Positions 14,798 through 16,476 of a DNA stretch of 16,476 bases are shown in pieces. Origin of the DNA: an uncultured Bulleidia sp. (lineage in GTDB: Bacteria > Bacillota_I > Bacilli_A > Erysipelotrichales > Erysipelotrichaceae); the NCBI GenBank assembly GCA_934754415.1, contig CAKVIS010000040.1:1-16476 (forward strand), in the 5' to 3' direction. A model generated the notes under the pieces. It worked only from the letters and a program-made list of their open reading frames with translations. It was not told the origin of the DNA and ran no database searches. Every line of letters begins with the position of its first letter. Position 1 is the stretch's first letter. A program made the position numbers and the translations under genes.

Positions 14798-14851
14798 TTG
14801 CGAGAATGATCAGCTGCTCTGCAGGGGTGCAACAGCAAACAATATCGCAAT
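14797..14851. repeat. Hairpin after the transposase
   Basis: ATTGCGA (14797-14803) pairs with TCGCAAT (14845-14851), with further internal pairing (GCTG/CAGC). No T-run follows, so it is more likely part of the insertion-sequence end than a terminator. Nothing coding is seen between 14852 and 14893. Confidence 0.4.
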
Positions 14852-14893
14852 TGTCATACCAAAAGGAATGAAGAACTCACATGATGATGGGTT

Positions 14894-15069
14894 CTTTTCC
14901 TTTTACATCCCTTTTGGGAGGCAACATAGCAAGAAAACCCCATTATACTACTTAAAAAGCAGGCTCTTAACCTCCAGGGTTACTCACCCTATGGAAGTTT
15001 AGAGCCTGCTATTCAGTTTCTTGAGGTTTTCTCACCTCATGTTATTTTGGAACTGTTTTTTGGATGACC
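14894..15069 (-). repeat. Structured repeat element, copy 2 (candidate noncoding RNA)
   Basis: This 176-bp stretch is homologous to 12098-12264 in the same orientation. The main hairpin (14958-15010) pairs AGCAGGCTCT with AGAGCCTGCT, with an inner GGGT/ACCC stem, and on the minus strand is followed by TTTTT. A second hairpin pairs TGAGGT with ACCTCA near 15022-15039, and a third uses TCCC/GGGA near 14908-14919. On the minus strand TTAAGA and TATAAT with a 17-bp spacer also look like a promoter facing the insertion sequence. All stems are Watson-Crick here, whereas copy 1 has U-G pairs. Function and family are unknown. Confidence 0.65.
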
Positions 15070-15110
15070 TCATCCAATTTTACAGCGCCGCTTTTACCAG
15101 CCAATACAGT

Positions 15111-15137
15111 AAAGAACCCGGAATTTCCGGGTTCTTT
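15111..15137. terminator. Terminator of the surface protein gene (symmetrical)
   Basis: AAAGAACCCGGAA (15111-15123) and TTCCGGGTTCTTT (15125-15137) form a perfect 13-bp stem around one base. It lies 17 bp after the surface-protein stop and is closed by A/T runs on both sides, so it could work in both directions. Confidence 0.82.
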
Positions 15138-15153
15138 TGGTTTGACTCATCGA

Positions 15154-16476
15154 TTAAGCATTCTGAAGAGTATTCTGTTCTTCGTTGTTTTCTGCGTTAT
15201 CGTCGTCTTTTTTATGCCATTTCTTAGCAAATACTGTAGTCACAACACTGATGAGAGCAAATACTACCATCAATACTGTCCACTTATCTGTGAGTGTCAT
15301 TGGCAGAGACATATTTTCTGTTAAGAAGAATACGATAACTGCAACGATTGCGTCTACTGCACCGACAACTTTCCAGATTCTGTGACGTTTGGAGATTTCA
15401 GGATCTTCTTCGTCTTCTTCTGTACTCATGACTGTCTGAGCATCTGTGTCTTCATCTTCCTTAGCATCTTCTTTCTTATGTTTGGAAAGAAGTGCGAAGA
15501 TTGCAAGAACTACTGTGACAGCTGCGCAGATCAGATTGATCAGTGCCCAGTATGCTTTACCTGCTGCCTCAGGAGTTGGATCATTCTTGATTGTCTCTGT
15601 CTTCTTTGGAGCAGTCTGTGGAGTCTTCTGTTCTGTAATGGTTGTTGTAGGAGTCTGTACTTCAGCTGTTGTTGGAGTATCCTGTGGAGTTACCTCTGGT
15701 CCTGGATTTACAGGAGGCTGTGGAGGAGTTACAGGAACAACCGTCTGAGGAGTAACTGTTAATGTACCATTGACTGTTGTGACTTTATAGTTGGAAGCCA
15801 GTGTATTTTCATTGAATGCATAGTCGAATGTATTTGCACTGGAACCTGTTTCTGTCTGAGTACCTGTCACATTGTATGTGACACCTTCACCTTCTACGAA
15901 TCCATCGCCTGTTATAACGATTTCACCGTTTGTAAGTGCTGTACCATCATATACTTTTTCAGCATTTCCACTTGTCATTGTGATATCACGAGGAAGGATG
16001 TTGTAATGAACATCGAATGTACCTTCGTAATTGTTGATACCTGTTACTGTAACAGTAACTGTACCGGCATTGGTTGTGTCTTCAGAGAATTCCAATGTGT
16101 AATCTTTGCCTTCTTCAAGGACATTACCCTTACCATCTTTGATGACTGGTTTCTGTTGCTGAGATTCACCATTGTACTTAACGTCTTCTGGTGTTTCTAC
16201 TGTGATATTTGCGTCTTTACCTGGTTCTTCAGGTGTAACTGGAATAATGGACTTAGGTGTGATTTCAAATTCACCAGCAGTATATGTTACACGGTAGTTA
16301 CCTTGATCTTCATCACCTGTTACGTTGATAACATATGTTCCAACATCTTCACCTGGATCTCTTTCAAGCTTGAAGATAACTTTATCATTTCCGATTGTAC
16401 CTTCTACCTTAGCTGTGAGTTCAGGATCTGCTTCGCCATATACCTTACCAGTATTGTTTGCTGTAACTGTAACTGT
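15154..16476 (-). CDS. MBG/Ig-like repeat surface protein, C-terminal part (5' end beyond window)
   Basis: The frame is open to the window edge, giving 440 visible residues; the apparent start at 16095 is only an internal TTG. Visible repeats are an MBG domain (1-75, VYGEADPEL at 12-20, YTAGEFEITPK), a YNG-type Ig-like domain (90-160, KYNGESQ, GKDYTLEF, NNYEGTF) and a YDGT MBG-like domain (163-243). A Pro/Thr-rich stalk follows (244-305). Three hydrophobic segments (308-330, 368-386, 398-416) are separated by strongly acidic or charged loops, with a charged tail. There is no LPXTG sortase signal, so anchoring appears to be by membrane segments. Such proteins are usually adhesins or wall-spanning surface proteins. 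The ligand cannot be told from this part. Confidence 0.85.
   Translation of the reverse strand, partial: TVTVTANNTGKVYGEADPELTAKVEGTIGNDKVIFKLERDPGEDVGTYVINVTGDEDQGNYRVTYTAGEFEITPKSIIPVTPEEPGKDANITVETPEDVKYNGESQQQKPVIKDGKGNVLEEGKDYTLEFSEDTTNAGTVTVTVTGINNYEGTFDVHYNILPRDITMTSGNAEKVYDGTALTNGEIVITGDGFVEGEGVTYNVTGTQTETGSSANTFDYAFNENTLASNYKVTTVNGTLTVTPQTVVPVTPPQPPVNPGPEVTPQDTPTTAEVQTPTTTITEQKTPQTAPKKTETIKNDPTPEAAGKAYWALINLICAAVTVVLAIFALLSKHKKEDAKEDEDTDAQTVMSTEEDEEDPEISKRHRIWKVVGAVDAIVAVIVFFLTENMSLPMTLTDKWTVLMVVFALISVVTTVFAKKWHKKDDDNAENNEEQNTLQNA

Larger units (their letters stand above)
12747..14851 (+). mobile_element. ISL3-family insertion sequence (ends not defined)
   Basis: Contains a DUF6431-like zinc-finger ORF (12805-13311) and an ISL3 transposase (13382-14797). 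Hairpins lie on both sides (12747-12786 and 14797-14851). I could not find a convincing pair of terminal inverted repeats or a target duplication, so the boundaries given are only those of the flanking hairpins. The transposase frame is intact, so the element may be active or recently so. Confidence 0.7.

Noticed and set aside
14971..14998. Fragment of 16S rRNA because of the GGGTGAGTAAC string on the minus strand
   Set aside because: The similarity is limited to about 11 bases and the surroundings do not match rRNA.
14958..15010. Integron attC-like site
   Set aside because: The palindrome lacks matching R' and R'' boxes (no GTTRRRY), and there is no integrase or cassette array.
12575..15074. 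GATGAGGTCA at 12575-12584 inverted at 15065-15074 as terminal inverted repeats of the insertion sequence
   Set aside because: Only ten bases match and the sequence diverges on both sides. A match of this length is not surprising for a search of this size by eye.
15111..15137. AAAGAACCC and GGGTTCTTT as outward-facing insertion-sequence ends, with a GGGTTCTTT match at 14889 suggesting a small MITE
   Set aside because: The perfect 13-bp stem with a 1-base centre just after a gene end is fully explained as an intrinsic terminator, and no target duplication flanks 14889-15119.
15382..15762. Plus-strand open frames within the surface protein gene
   Set aside because: They are opposite-strand shadows of the repetitive Thr/Pro-rich coding sequence; their Cys/Ser-rich translations have no family features and no ribosome site.

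Overview
The window looks like chromosomal DNA of a low-GC Bacillota. The Erysipelotrichaceae or a nearby gut lineage is my best guess, from codon use, the MBG-type surface protein, the ISL3/DUF6431 insertion sequence and the D-Asp peptidoglycan genes. This is a judgement from protein style, not from a marker gene.

Region 1 (42-3869, minus strand) is a tight three-gene operon read as asparagine synthetase, then an ATP-grasp ligase of the D-aspartate ligase type, then aspartate racemase. Together these would make D-Asp, attach it to the peptidoglycan stem peptide and amidate it to D-Asn. Region 2 (3870-6334, plus strand) is divergent from it: a promoter overlapped by a perfect palindrome, then a two-gene ABC transporter (ATPase and large permease) ending at a clear terminator.

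Region 3 (6342-12049, minus strand) is an eight-gene operon. In order of transcription it has a lipoprotein with a transglutaminase-like domain, a PilC/GspF platform protein, a pilin-like protein, three small single-pass membrane proteins or pilin-like proteins, a PilT-type ATPase, and a SARP/BTAD-type regulator with a degenerate GGDEF-like tail. No PilB-type ATPase and no prepilin peptidase are encoded, and the small proteins lack a canonical class III leader. It therefore looks like a minimal or divergent type IV pilus-like machine.

Region 4 (12050-15137) is a mobile or decayed zone. It holds a shortened Phd/YefM-type antitoxin without its toxin, and an ISL3-family insertion sequence with an extra zinc-finger ORF (DUF6431-like). 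On either side lie two homologous ~170-bp structured elements in the same orientation. The substitutions between them turn C-G pairs into U-G pairs in the minus-strand RNA, as expected if the minus-strand RNA fold is conserved. One copy lies directly upstream of the pilus-like operon.

Region 5 (15154 to the window end, minus strand) is the C-terminal part of a large surface protein with MBG/Ig-like repeats, a Pro/Thr-rich stalk and three C-terminal membrane segments.

Several start codons are placed downstream of the longest possible ORF because a Shine-Dalgarno sequence or an essential N-terminal residue decides them.
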